This document shows positions 11,069-24,900 of a stretch of DNA of 64,000 nucleotides, piece after piece (the stretch's first letter is position 1; each line of letters begins with the position of its first letter). Source of the stretch: Rhododendron vialii (taxonomy: Eukaryota; Streptophyta; Magnoliopsida; Ericales; Ericaceae). The stretch is taken from positions 44,530,501-44,594,500 of the forward strand of contig NC_080557.1 in NCBI RefSeq assembly GCF_030253575.1, given 5' to 3'. The notes beneath the pieces are model-generated. The model did no database searches. It was not told the DNA's origin and saw only the letters and a program-made list of their open reading frames with translations. The translations under genes and the position numbers were made by a program.

Positions 11069-14000
11069 ATGCCCACCTCCCCATTCTCCCTCATCCTCTT
11101 CCTAATCTTATCCTTCACACCCCTCCTCCCCTCAACCTCCGCCGCAACCGCCCGCAACCGCCGCACCCTCCACCAACCCTTTTTCCCCTCCGCCCCCCCA
11201 ACCCCACCCCCTTCCCCTCCACCCCCACTTCCACCTAAATACCCTTTCTCTTCCACTAATACCACTAGTACCCCCACCACCAACCCTCCCTTTTTCCCTT
11301 CCGTACCGTCCCCTCCTTCCCCGCCCTCCCCCGCCTCCTTCGCCTCCTTCCCCGCCAACATCTCCTCCCTCATCCTCCCTCACTCCCCCTCCTCCCCGAA
11401 ACCCCTCTCCTCCAAGCTTGTCACCGTCGCCGCCGTCCTCACCTCCTCCGCCGCCATCGTCACCGCAGTCAGCGTCTTCCTCTACCTCCGCCGCCGCAGC
11501 ACGCGGCGTAACCCCCCCGACGACAAGTCTATCGTCTCGGACGTCAGCAATGCGAACGCGCTGCGTGTCGTTAGTCGCGTGCTTCCGAAGCAGCAGAGAC
11601 GATCGCCGCCTCCGAACAATAACAGCTCCGAGTTTCTCTACCTCGGCAACATTGCCACCTCCCGCGGCGGCGCCATCGGCGGCGGAGACGGAGACGCGAG
11701 CCTGAGGAAATTGGACTCGCCGGAGCTACGCCCGCTGCCGCCGCTTCGCCAGCAGAGTACTTCGAAGCAGAATTTCGCCAATGCTTCAGACGTGGCCTCC
11801 GAAGACGAGGAGTTTTACTCCCCGAGAGGATCCTCCGGCGGCCGCGAGAGCTCTGTCGAAACCGGATCCGCCTCCGTGGGACCGTTTGCGGCCGCCGTAG
11901 CGGCAGAGAATAATCACGTGGTCACGTGTAGGAGTGTGTCGAGTAATTCTTCTATGTATTCCTCGTCGAATTCGGGGTCCCCTGTAAGTACTTCTCCGCC
12001 AGTAAGCTTGAGTCCAATGAAATCATCGCCTGTCACGACCCCAATGAACGATTTGAAGAGTTCCCCGTCCGTTTCGCCGCCTTCTTCGTCGTCGCCGGAC
12101 AGGGGTTCGGAGAAAAGCCTGGTTTCGTCACCCGGGATAACGTACGATGTAGTGGTCCTGGAGGCGGCGAGGATCAGCCCCGTTCGTAATAAGGTTAATT
12201 CTCTGTCCCCGTCGCTGTCTCCTTCTTTATTATCGTCGCCAGAGAGGCCTGTGGAGAAAAACCATGATGTTTTGTTAACTAGAACGCCCAGCGTTTCGAA
12301 TCACAATGTGGCGTCTCTAGTGAGAACTAGTAGCGGTGATGTGGATCGATTGGATCATGAGAAGAATCCGGGGATCCCGTTACTATCATTATCCTCCCCG
12401 GAAAGAGATTTGGAGAAAACCCATGATTTGTCACCAAGAATATTCAATGTTTCGGTTGTTAATGTTGAGTCTCCTGTGAGAAGTAGTAGTGCTGTTGCTT
12501 TGGATCAATTTGGTAGTAAGAAGAATTCTCGATCCCCATCAGTGTCATCATCACCAAGAATATCCAATGTTTCGAATCGTAATGTTGAGTCTCCAGGTGC
12601 TGTTGCTTTGGATCAATTTGGTAGTAAGAAGAATTCTCGATCCCCATCAGTGTCATCATCACCAAGAATATCCAATGTTTCGAATCGTAATGTTGAGTCT
12701 CCAGTGAGAAGTAGGAGAACTAGCTTTGATCAGTTGAGTAATAAGAAGAGTTCTCGATCTCCATCGCTATCTTCATTGTCGTCGTCCTCCCCGGAGAGAG
12801 CAAATGTAATGTCGTATGCTGGGAATCTGAATGTGGAGTATTCGGGTAGGACTAGTAGTGGTAATTTGAAGGGATTGGCAAATAAGAATTCTCGATCCCC
12901 GTCGGTATCTTCATTGTCATCCTCTCCAGAAAGTCATTTGGAGAAAACCCAGGATTCGTTGTCTGGAGTTTCACATGTTTTGAACACGAAAGTGGGGTCT
13001 CCGGCTAGATTGGGCAATGCTATACCACCGGAGCTACCACGGCCACGAAGACATTGGGAAATTCCAGTTTCCCCTGATTCTTCACCTTTGGAGAAAAGCC
13101 ATGATTCATCACCTAGAATGTCCAATGTTGTGAGTCAAAATTTGGAGGAATTGGCTTATCAGAAGCATTCTCGATCATCCTCACGGTCTTCTTTATCCTC
13201 ACCTCAAAGGCCTTTGGAGAAAATCCGAGAATCATCAACAAGGATTTCGAATGTTTCGAGTCCAAATGAGGGATCTCCGGCCAGAACAGGCAAGTTTACT
13301 CCGCCACCACCTCCACCACCACCGCCGCCTCCGCCACCGCTACCGCCATCACGGAAACAATGGGAAGTTCCAGTTTCCACCCAGTCTGTTCCTCCGCCAG
13401 TTTTGAAACCACCAGTTTTGGTAACAGCTCCGAGACTTGTTAATATTCCTACTCCGACATTGATATCTCCCATTGAATTGCCTCCCACTTCAGAAAATGC
13501 TGAGGAGGATGAGGAGACTGAAAAACCCAAGTTGAAGCCACTGCACTGGGATAAAGTCAGAGCAAGCTCCGATCGTGAGATGGTTTGGGATCACCTAAAT
13601 TCAAGCTCGTTTAGGTATGAAATCAACTTGAACTTGATCTTTTTTGGTTGTCATACAAATACATTAGTAATTTTTGCTTCCTTTGTTTTTAAAGCTGAAT
13701 AAAAATGAGTTCTTGATTGCAGATTGAATGAGGAGATGATTGAAACATTATTTGTTGTGAATAAACCGAGCTCAAATCATAAAGAAGCAACACGACGTTA
13801 TGTTCTTCCCTCACCAAGTCAGGAGAATAGGGTGCTTGATCCGAAGAAGGCACAGAACATTGCAATTGCACTAAGAGCACTGAATGTAACAATAGAGGAA
13901 GTTTGTGAAGCCCTTTCGGAAGGTAGTTTAGCTTTCTCTGTAACAAGCTATGTTCTTGTTTCAATAGTTGGTGAGAAAAATGAACATCAATGTTTCGTGG

Positions 14001-16775
14001 TACTGGTAGCTCCTATTACCTGCATCCTTGATCATCCAGCTTGAATAACCGAACTATGCAATTCTTTGTAGCTTTTGGTCTCAGCATCTCATCAAATGAG
14101 CATCTCTGTGCTAGATTGCCATGTGCTCCACTAGATAGGTTTATTGCAAAGCATGTTAAACTATTTAATATTTTTGCTTTTTTGATGTGTTGTGCAGACT
14201 GTAGTACTCTACTGATTTTGGCATGACTAACTGGAAATCCTTTATCTTCTCTACGAATGGCCATTTGCCTACTTTTAGCCCTTTGTATGTTCTTAATCTA
14301 TGGTGTTTCCGGCTTATTGGCATGTTGTACGTATTGCTGACACAATGATTAATGTTTTCTTGGCCCCGTATAGCCATTAATTAGTGTCAGGGAGCATAAA
14401 TGTGAAAGCTGTTGCAAAAGAAGTGGCTTTGCAGATTATGTGAATAAAAGCAGTCTTAAACAGAGAGAATCGGTATGCGAAATGATCTGCTTCTAGTGAA
14501 GTCAACCAGAAGGCTTTTTAGTTCACCCTTGCCCCCCAATTCTTTGATATTTGATTATCTCCGTATATGAAGTCCTATAATTTCAAAAAAATATATAAAC
14601 AAAATGCTCAATGATGTCCAAGAAATGTGGTGTGTAATCGTGGATATTGCGCATAGTTTGAGGATGGATTTCATTGGAGTGCACTATATCAGAGGATTTG
14701 AGTGCAGCTTTGCAGTGAGCTCCATGCTTGTTTCAGTTACCATTTGTTCTGCAAATATTTCATTACACTTCTCATGGACTTGGTATATTTCTTGTTGCTG
14801 GTTCTATCAAAAGTAGCCGAGCCTTTTTCTATTCTTTTTTCAAAGAAGTTCAGAATACTAACACTTTATGTTAGAGCTTGGCCATGTAATTAGTGTGGTT
14901 TGCATACTGAAGTTTTCCTCTCTACCTTTTTTGCACCTTGATATGTACAGGTAATGTTGATGCTCTTGGAACTGAGCTTCTTGAAAGTTTGCTAAAGATG
15001 GCTCCAACTAAGGAGGAAGAATATAGACTGAGAGAGTACAAGGATGATTCGCCTTTCAAACTTGGACCTGCTGAGAAATTTCTGAAGGCAGTGCTTGATG
15101 TACCTTGTGCATTTAAAAGGGCAGATGCAATGCTTTACATAGCTAATTTTGAGTCTGAGGTTGACTACCTCAAAAAGTCATTTGAGACCCTAGAGGTAAA
15201 TCTCTCACTTCAGCATTAGTCTTTTTAGCTGCTGTTATGTGATTTACATTCAATTAGGATGGTTACTTGGATCGTGGCATGTCTGCCCTCCATTTATTTA
15301 CAATCAATCATTTTAACATTAGATTCTGGCCTCTGTTGCTGCATTTTCATGTACTTTTTCTTTGCTTAAATTCCTTTCCTGCTAAGTAAATCATCCCTTC
15401 TGCATAATTTTCTTGCATGTGTGGTTGAGATATTCATTTCCCTTTGTTAATCAACAAATGGTAGATTAGGTTGCTGGGTTTTCAAGGTAAGTGTCTGGGC
15501 AACCAAATAGGTCCATTCCTGGTAGAGCAATCATATGTATGAATGGACCGAATGATACAATAGGCAGGACTGTAATAAACAAGAACAGATTGCTGGTTTG
15601 TTTTGGGGAAAAGGAAATAAGAGTGAGCCATTTTAAACAAATCCCTGTTGTTTATGGTCTGAGATCTGACCAAAAACATTAAAGCCCAAAGGAAGCAAGA
15701 AATTTTTGACAAGATTTCTGATTTAGGTACTCCAACTTAAATTTGTTTTCGAAATGAGATTTGTATTACGAAAACCTGATGATAGACTTGGTGAACTGAC
15801 CATACTTTTTATCAAGTGTTTTTTACCAAGTGATAGTGCTCCATCACTTGCAGAAAGATTAAGGTTTGTTGCTAGGTGAATCCAAGTTGTTGCATTGCTT
15901 CTCCCCATAGTTCGTAGATAACACTTCAACTTAGTGTTCAGGTTTTTTTCTCTCTCTCTCCAAATTCACAGGTAGCATGTGAAGAACTGAGGAGCAGCAG
16001 GATGTTTTTGAAGCTTCTAGAAGCTGTGCTAAAAACTGGTAACCGTATGAATGTTGGAACAAACCGCGGTGATGCCCATGCATTCAAGCTGGACACGCTT
16101 CTCAAGCTTGTTGATGTAAAAGGTGCCGACGGGAAAACCACACTCTTGCATTTTGTCGTACAAGAAATTATCAGAAGTGAAGGAGCTCGTCTTTCTAGTG
16201 GAGATCGAAACCCTAGTTCCTCAATCAACGACGATGCCAAGTGCAGAAAGCTTGGCCTACAAGTTGTTTCTGCTCTCAGTTCAGAGCTGAAAAACGTCAA
16301 GAAATCTGCTGCCATGGATTCAGAGGTGCTCAGTAGCGATGTACTGAAACTTTCTAAAGGACTTGGAAACATTGCAGAAACTGTACGATTAAATGAAGAA
16401 ATGGGATCGGAAGAAAGCACCCAGAAATTCTCAGAGTCGATGACGAGGTTTGTGAAAATGGCAGAGGAGGAGATTATAAGGATTCAGGCCCAAGAGAGTG
16501 TGTCTCTTTCACTAGTGAAGGAGATAACTGAATATTTCCACGGAAATTCAGCCAAGGAAGAAGCTCATCCGTTTAGGATTTTCACTGTAGTGAGGGATTT
16601 CCTAACGATTCTCGATAGGGTTTGCAAGGAAGTTGGGATGATCAATGAGCGGACTATAGTCAGTTCCGCCCATAAATTCCCAGTTCCAGTCAATCCGATG
16701 ATGCAGCCTCTTACTAGCGGATTCCAGGGAAGGCGGCCGTACGGTTTCTCCGACGATGAAAGTTCCTCTCCTTAG
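11069..16775 (+). CDS. FH1: Class I formin, FH1-like, four exons
   Basis: Predicted actin-nucleating formin anchored in the plasma membrane. Exons: 11069-13614, 13723-13922, 14951-15195 and 15972-16775, all with GT-AG borders. The frame is continuous for 1264 aa. Residues 1-25 form a signal peptide. Residues 36-90 are a Pro/Ser-rich extracellular part resembling cell-wall extensins. About 117-140 is a transmembrane helix followed by an Arg-rich stop-transfer. A long Ser-rich cytoplasmic spacer follows, then an FH1 polyproline tract (about 745-760, 13 consecutive Pro) and a complete FH2 domain from '[13 protein letters not shown]' (about 823) to about 1225, including '[11 protein letters not shown]' and '[20 protein letters not shown]'. 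The FH2 closely resembles Arabidopsis FH1 (from memory). The start ATG is the first in frame with the signal peptide. The spacer carries an exact 36-residue tandem duplication. The symbol is by similarity. Confidence 0.93.
12489..12704 (+). repeat. Exact 108-bp in-frame tandem duplication inside formin exon 1
   Basis: 12489-12596 and 12597-12704 are the same 108 bases repeated head to tail (by eye, no differences). This adds 36 residues ('[20 protein letters not shown]' and on) to the disordered Ser-rich spacer without a frameshift. Weaker relatives of the motif ('KKxSRSPSxSS') recur at about 12745 and 12890, so the spacer seems to have grown by repeat expansion. Confidence 0.93.
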
Positions 16776-18963
16776 TAATATGTCTCACATCAAGTAACAT
16801 TTTTGTTGCCTTCCGCCAAAAAGTGTAATCCATGGCTTGGCTGGTAGTTCTTGAACCTTTTTTTCTTCTTCTGTATTTATATATAGACCCATGTAAAAGA
16901 TTGTGAAATTGTTTCATCATATAGATATAAACATATATATATAGAGAGAGAGGTTTAGAAGAATAATGCAATCCAGTTGGGATTATATAATATATGGTTC
17001 TGTAAAAAGTTTGGGATGGAATAGAAAGTTGCTGGTAGCTCTCAGTGTGTACATTGTTTGTTTTCTCTTCCCCTTTCTGTTCTCTTTCTGCAGGATCAGA
17101 TTTATGCCAACAGATTCTTGGCATGGTGAGAATTTGTGATGCTCTTCACGTGTAATTTCCCTTTGTCAGATGCTTTCTGCTTTAAGTTCTACATATGAGA
17201 TTTATTAAATCTAAAACAAAAACAGACAATTTTTGTGCACATAGGGCTGAAGATGAGAAAACACAAAACCATTAAAACAAGGTCCTCTTGGTGTAGTTGT
17301 TGAGGGTGATTTAAGTTTCCTTGTTAAGAAGGGCTGTAGGGATATTCTTTTCGAGAAAATATCTCAAGCATTGTGAAAAAATATTAGACTGTTCGGGACA
17401 GTTACTAGAAAGGAGTCCTACCCTTCTTTTCCTTATGGTTTTACCCCCTCAATTGTCTTGAAAAAGGTGTAACCTTCAATTGTCTTTTGACAAATTGTAC
17501 CTAAAGATGATAACAAACTACTCCATTAAAGAAAAGAAACAGTACCCATAATTATATATCAAAGGCTATATTATGGTATAGTGAAATTAACATCATAGAT
17601 TGTCTGGGTCCACTATAATAATTGTTGCCTTTAACTTTAGGGACTGTTGGTTTTGCAAAAAGGCCATGATACTGTGGAAGGAAGGTGGAAACTACTCACT
17701 CCTCCACCATAAACGAGGCTTAAGATTCGTCCCATAAAGAAAGTGAAATGATAAAAGGTAAAAAAAAAAAAAGCCTTGGACAGCAAATTGAATAAAGGGG
17801 TAAAATAGAGATTTGCTCAAGGGTCTGTCTCTGTTTCTCTCTCTACAATTTGGTGCGAGATTTCTATGTCCATATTCTTCTTCTTCTTTTTCTGAAAAGC
17901 TATGTCTATATTCTAAATTGCTTTAAAAACACCTCTTTTTTTTAGGAACAGAAACAAATACATAGTTAAGATCAAAGTGAATCGGATACCAATTACAAGG
18001 CTCAAAAAGGCCAAACAAAAATACAACCAAAACAACAAAAGCTGCAAAAATCAGCAACATTTCAAATGGGTCACGTACAGAATTGAGTTTGAGAAACATA
18101 TTTGCATGCTTGTATATGCAACAGTTTGCCTGTTGGGGTGAAGTGCTAGAGAGTATCTTTTACTAATTGCCAACAAAACACAGAAAACAAAATTAAAAAG
18201 ATTGTTTTCTGGAAAATTATTATACACGAAAAAATGTTTTGCACTATAAAATATTTTACGTCGAAGTAAATGGAGCCTTAATGTCCACAAAATTGCAGAA
18301 ATATGATACCAATGTTTTAAACTTCGGTATCAAAAAATTAACACACTGACCGCACTGGTATCATAAAGCCAACGGAACAACGTACTTTTTTCCATTGAAA
18401 ATAAATGAAGCCTATTATATTGAACCACCGCTATAGTATCGGACAATAAAGTACGTTGGCGTACAATAAAACTCTCCAGAGAGAAGACGCCTCCATGCAA
18501 GGAGGAGAAAGCAACCACAAAGGTTAGACCACAAACCTCCACGCAGGATGTATTATTACAAGAAAAACACAAAACAAAACCTCCACACAGGGACGAAAGA
18601 AGTTACTAACAAAAAGGAAAAAAACGGCTCTCTCCATGTCTCTAGCCTTAAGAGCTCCACCAAGCCGTCTTGATCTTCGTAAAAAGTAGCCTCCACCACA
18701 GGTATAGATCGGACTTTACTTGGTCGGGGTGGTTGTGCAGCGTGGGCGCAACATGCACCATCGCGGTCAATAGCATCAGACTACAGCCATAGAAGAAATC
18801 TGAGAACAGTTACGAGCAAATGGTGACTGGTTTTGCGGAGAAAGGACAGAGGTGAGGGGAAGAGCAGAAGGGTAAGGGGAGGGAACTTCGCAGGAACAAC
18901 ATTCAGAACAAAATTTAAACCCAATTTAACGTAGCATACCAGCTGTTTATTGTACTACTTCAT
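16776..18963. other. Intergenic region between convergent formin and thioesterase genes
   Basis: The formin 3' UTR probably covers the first few hundred bases. From about 16990 onward the sequence ('ggttctgtaaaaagtttggg', then 'ctcaattgtcttgaaaaagg' at 17450) is repeated at about 31500-31680, downstream of the second thioesterase gene. It therefore belongs to the duplicated unit. 18340-18900 has no counterpart there and may be an inserted retroelement fragment. No gene is recognised. Confidence 0.5.
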
Positions 18964-21900
18964 CTAAACCCTATAACAACCAGCCTTCTTGCTTTCTCTC
19001 TTTGGGGAACGGCTCACCATCTGTTTGTGCTCCAGAATCCTTCGTGCTTCCTCCTCTGTAGCTGGAACCACCTTCCGAATCTTCAATCCGTTGTTCTGTG
19101 CCTTTGCCACCGGGCAAACAGTGAATGTGAAATAGAATTTATTCGATAGCTGCTCAAAAAGTGCATGCACAAAAGACGGAGGTTATGTGAAAAGGAAACT
19201 TTCCGTTCCGATAAAGATGACACTATTACATTATTTGGGTAACTATAAGTATCAATGATAGTTTGACCTGTAAAAGTAAGAATGAAATTGGGAAACGATA
19301 CTTATCCATTCGCTATTGCTGGAACATACCTCACTAGACCTGAGCTCGGGCCTTGTAACATGAGCAACAACCTCAACATTAATCAGAGGCTGATCTGTAT
19401 TCTCGAATTCAGTGAACAAGACGCACGATTTGAAACGCAAGAAATCACCAACATCCACCTGTCTCGACAAGAAATGTATGATTTTACAACATATATGCAG
19501 CAAAGGTTGCTCTTAAATGTGGAGAGTACCCTATGTCTCAGAACGACAGCTAATGCTCATCTAAACTGCATAAGATTCATGGCACCGGTAATAATTTTAT
19601 CTGAAGGAATTGGCAACACAACCACAACTTCGTTCATGAGAACCTTGAGAAGAAACACACAAGGCTAGTATTCTACTGTGCAGCCCTCCTTCATCATTTC
19701 GATATATTTGCCATACTTGTAAACTCCTCCCCCGCCTCCTCCCCCCCCCCCCCCCCCCCCTTGTTCCAAAAGGATAGAGGGTGATAACGTCAAGTCCTCT
19801 ATACATGTTTTTACGATTAGCATGTGACAAAGGAAGGTGGAAATGCCAAAGAAATGGTTATGACATGCCTTCACTTTCAGAATTAGTATTTTCCAACAAT
19901 AGTGAACTAAGACCAAAGATTAGTAATGCATGTTTTGACAATTTGCTTATGACATGGATATAAATCTTAACAATTAACTTCTGAATATATATATTTTTTA
20001 ATTAGTTGTCTTTCTAAAGGCCTGCGGCATTACCTCTAGCCACTACATCCAAAATCCAGTCTGAGGGAGCAGTACAAAAAGAAAGGTTGATAATTCATAC
20101 TCACAGGTCTTAAGAAATCAACATGATCAACCTCTAGAAAGCATGGCATCATCCCAGCAAAAGCATAAGCTGTTGAGAAAGCCAATTCAAAAGCTCGGTG
20201 CATCAAAAACCCTCCAAAGATGCGACAGTGGAGGTTTCTCTGTTGTGGCTGGCAAATCAAAGAGTTCTCAAGGCGTGTATCCCTAAGAAGGATGGTGTCT
20301 CTATCTGCCAAGGCAGGAATGTCACAGAACATGCGTCCCTCGGCCAATAAAGCTTCGAGTCTGTTTACTTCTCCATTCTCAATCTCCTTCCTGTCATTAA
20401 CGTTCTTCTGTTTTCTCAATTCCTGTCTTGCTTCTGCTTCTTCGCAAAGCAACTTCTCTCGTTCAGTTTCTGGAAAGAGTCGGTTCACTGGAGCAGCTTT
20501 CCCTGTCTTAGAATCACGGGCAACGAATATGAAATTGGCTGTGAGAGCTATTGGTTCCGAAGCATCAGACTTCCCTGCAGAATAAATTTAAGGGTATTAT
20601 TGTATAGCTGTCTTCAATTTAACTCAAAAAACAAACAATAGTTCTGAAATTGAAGGAAATGTTTAAAGACATGACATGCATATCGAAATGATTGATGAAG
20701 GATTGTTTGGGCGAAATAGTTGCTTGAGGTGATGTAGCAGGCTTTAAAAAACTAGAAATTATGATCAACAAACATGCAAGAGAATACAGAGAGTCTGATA
20801 TAAGTAATTAAGGAGAGCCGAAAGAGTTTCTAACCAAAATTGGCTCAAATATGAAGTCCAAATTGAGAACTATCTTTCTGCTAACTAAAAATTCAACTGA
20901 TCCGACATCTGCGACCTTGACATGTGTCATCTTCAAATGCCAAGACTCTTGGTGACAAAAATAAAGATGGCTTGAGAAAGGATTCGTGCATGTGACTCCA
21001 ATTGGCTGGAACAGAAGGCTTGGTTTGGTTGTTTACTTAAAAGAAGTAATCCACATCTATCACAGATCATAATGTGGGCAATAGCACTGACGGCTGACCA
21101 TTATTCCACCAGTCTGCAAATCAAGGGTAAGATATTTGCGTCTGGGGTCTTGGCAGTCCATATATGCATACAAACCAAAACAAACGATGTCAAGGGAAAT
21201 CAATGAGAAGCGTCATACTAGCACGACTGATCTGATAGACCAGATGATCTTATTTTAACAACTCAGGTCCCACAAATTGTCCCCTAGATATCCTCTGGTA
21301 TAGTGAGTTCTTACAAGATTCTAGATTTGGCTGTGACTGAGTCTTTATAACCGAATAATGTAGAACATAAGTTGGCAAGGGAGTAAAACGTGTGAAGCAA
21401 CATTTAAGCTTCCAAAAACTGAAACTTCAGCTAGCTTTCTGAAAATGGGATAATACAATCAAGTTTATTGTTTTGCCTTTGTGTATGTCAAAAACTTTTT
21501 GACAGTCATATATTTGTGGGTAAGATAGAAATATATCCTTTCATTTAGGTTTATCGTCATAGACATAAAAACTGCCGTGGAACTGAAACTGTCATGACAT
21601 TCTGTACTGTAATGCTGGTATCAACTTATAGCACTTGGTGAGACCAAACATTGAACCCATTCTTTATTTCAAGAAATCATAATATATCCGGAAGCAGGCT
21701 CAGTATAATGTAAAATGTAAATGTTTGAAAGGCTGTTACGTTTTTTGAAAGACAGCTAGCTCTAGGAAAATACCAAATGTGGGCTGAGTGACTTCCAGTT
21801 GAATCTCTATTGACGACCGTCCAACCCATATAACTGCGCCACCCATTTTGAGATCAACAGCAACACTGAGTGCCTTTTTCAGCACCATCTTATCCACAGC

Positions 21901-24900
21901 AGCAGTGACCAACAAGAGTGGCCTTGTCAAGCTATCTTCATCAGAACAGTGCTACTCCACAAACAAACGGGTATTTAACTAAAGTGCAGGCAGAATGCAG
22001 GTAGCAACAATTCTAATTTACTACGGAGAATTTCTTCGAACTGCATAAGCTATAAATTGATTCAAACAAATATATACTTTCTTAAATATAAACCGACTAG
22101 AAGATTCTCATTTGAGCTGATGTACTTAAGTGAGTTCATATCGACAGTTAGTTCAACTTCATCCAACACAATGGATGATGGCAATCATTTTATGAAGTTC
22201 GCTATTCAAAAGTCTGAAACCTGCATACAACTCTTGATCATGGGTTCCATTGTAAATTTTCCTCTATGGAGTACAGTTCACACAGTTGGCTACAATCAAC
22301 CCACCAAAAAGGAAACATACACTCTGTTTGTTTCAGGCAGAAATCTTTTCTGGGAGATCAGTTTTCGTGGAAAATATTTGGTGAAACAGAAAACAATAGT
22401 CAATGGAATACATTTTCCATGGTCAACGAAAAATCAATTAATTTTTGGTGGAAAACGTTTTCAATTTTTTTAGGGTGGAAAACATTTTCCAGATCATCAC
22501 TACCATGGTACCACCACACCACTACCGATGAAGACCAAAATAACCAAAATACCCCTATATCGTAAAAATGACAAAATATCATACACGTAAAATCGTCAAA
22601 ATACAATTTCACATGCAAAATGACCAAAATTGCTTCATCTATAAAATGACCAAACTACCCCAAATGCCCTTAAGATTTAAAATAACCAAAATACGCCCAG
22701 ACATACAAAATGACCAGAAAATTAGTACAATCATTACATATACGAAATGACCAAAATACCGATGTTATATATTGTAATGTGATCAAAATACCCTTTCACG
22801 CACAAAACAACCAAAATACTCCTGCATGTAAAATGATCAATATACGATTTCACAAACCAATTACCAAAATAACTATATCTACAAAATGACCAAAACACCA
22901 CTGTAACTCTTACGTTGTAAAATGACCACAATACTCCTATATGAACAAAATGAAATAACACCATGACAACCTTTACGTTGTAAAATTACCAATATCTGTA
23001 TAATGACCAATATACCCCTTACACAATAAAGTGACCAAAACACCCTTTTATCCGCAAAACGACCCAAATATCCCTCCATGTAAGATTGTACCCGCGCGTG
23101 GTGGATTCACAATCCACTGCCTTGATACACTTGGCTACATCCACCCCTACCCCCACATAGGTTTAAGTCTCTATCTACAATGAGATCCTTAATGATCTCA
23201 TTTGAATGTAAACGAACATTTGGGTGATGTTATTATATACTCCCTCTGTCCTGATTTGTTTGTCGCCCTTTTGACTTATGCATGTCCCAAATTGACTGTC
23301 CAATTTCAAAATCAATGGATCAGATTGTGTAAATTTTCAAATCAATGGATAAGATTTGGTTTCCTTAATAAGTTGAAAATCCAAGATTGGACAAACAAAT
23401 CGGGACTGGAGGGAGTAAGTGGTGAGGCACAGAGCGTTGTGCAAATTCACATGTATAAACAATTGCTCATAACCTAGCATAAGACATTGTCTATTTTGAC
23501 CCAGAATAAGACCGACAATCTATTGTCTAATAATTGAGAAACATGTTACACATTGTGAGTACATGGCAGTATGGCACCAAGTTCGAAGGATTGGGGGGGG
23601 GGGGGGCGGGGCCTAAGGCGACCTTAGGGAAGGTTATCACAGCTAAAGGAAAACCCAATCTTGAGGTCGACTGCAAATGCTTGGGTTAGAGATAGGGCCC
23701 AAGTCACTTGGGGACTGAAGGAGGACAGTGAAATGGAGGTTTGAACTCAAGGAATCGTCTTAAGGTCCGAACTCTGAACTCCCCGAGTTAGACACCCTTA
23801 GAGAGAGGCATATTTACTGATCGAAGGTCAACCTTCATCGAGATTCGTATCATACCTACCCACTGAAACCTAGGACTTAATAGTCAGCCCTTACCTACTA
23901 GGGGTGTTATTCGGTCAGTTCGGTTCGGTTCGGGGTGGATTTGCCGCACCCCGATCGGGTTCGGGGTATATAATCCGGAGACCGATCCCGACCGGTATTA
24001 ATTTCGGTTCGGTTTGGTTCGGGGTGAGTTCAGTTCAGTCCGGGATTTTCGGGGCGTTCGGTCCACCCGAAATGGGCCTTAGTTGGGCCATTTGGGCCGT
24101 TTTTAAAAACTAACAATAGATTACGGGCTATGTTTGGACCATTTTTTCACCCATATTTTGGCCATTTTCACATGTTTCTCACCCATATTTGGGCAATTTT
24201 CAACCTTAAGTCAATCACCTATGTTTGGGCCATTTTTTCACATTTGGGCCATCGTAATTTGTACCTGTTTTTTTTTTTTTTCCAAAAACCAATTGAAAAA
24301 AAAAAAAACATACAACAAGTATGCTCAAACAATTACAACTTTTACAAGTACTCTTCCACCTTCTTCTTCTTTTTTCAATCGATTGGAAATATTTTCTACA
24401 CTAGTGTATATAACTTGGAGGAGTTAAAGTAATTTAGAACAAAGAGAGTAATCGATTGGAAAATTTTGCAAAAACGTAAATAAATCAAGCAATGAAATTC
24501 CAAAAAAAAAAAAGTAAGAGCCAAAAGTTAACCATTCAAAACAATAAGAGCCAGAAGATTAAAACAATTTATAAAAATATATATAATATATATGGTTCGG
24601 TCCGCATTCGGTATAGATTTCTAGAAAACCGAGACCGAACCGACCTAGGTTCGGTTCGGCTCGGTCCACCCCGAACTGGAAAAAAACTCCCTTGGACCGA
24701 CCGAAGACCGAACCGATCAGTCGGTTTTTTGGGTCTTTTTCGGTCCGGTCGGATTCGTAACAGCCCTATTACCTACCACCAGACACTCATGTGGACCCCA
24801 AGGTTGCATGATACAAAGCCTCACATATCACAGACTTCTGATCAATAGGGCCTCAGGCATAGGGCCTAGACCTCGCATGGATGATCTTTACCAGTGTTCT

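Noticed and set aside
11059-11383. Gly-rich minus-strand frames opposite formin exon 1
   Set aside because: They are antisense shadows of the Pro-rich coding strand.
18340-18900. LINE 3' end on the minus strand
   Set aside because: The composition and an A run are suggestive, but no reverse transcriptase, target duplication or other copy is visible here.
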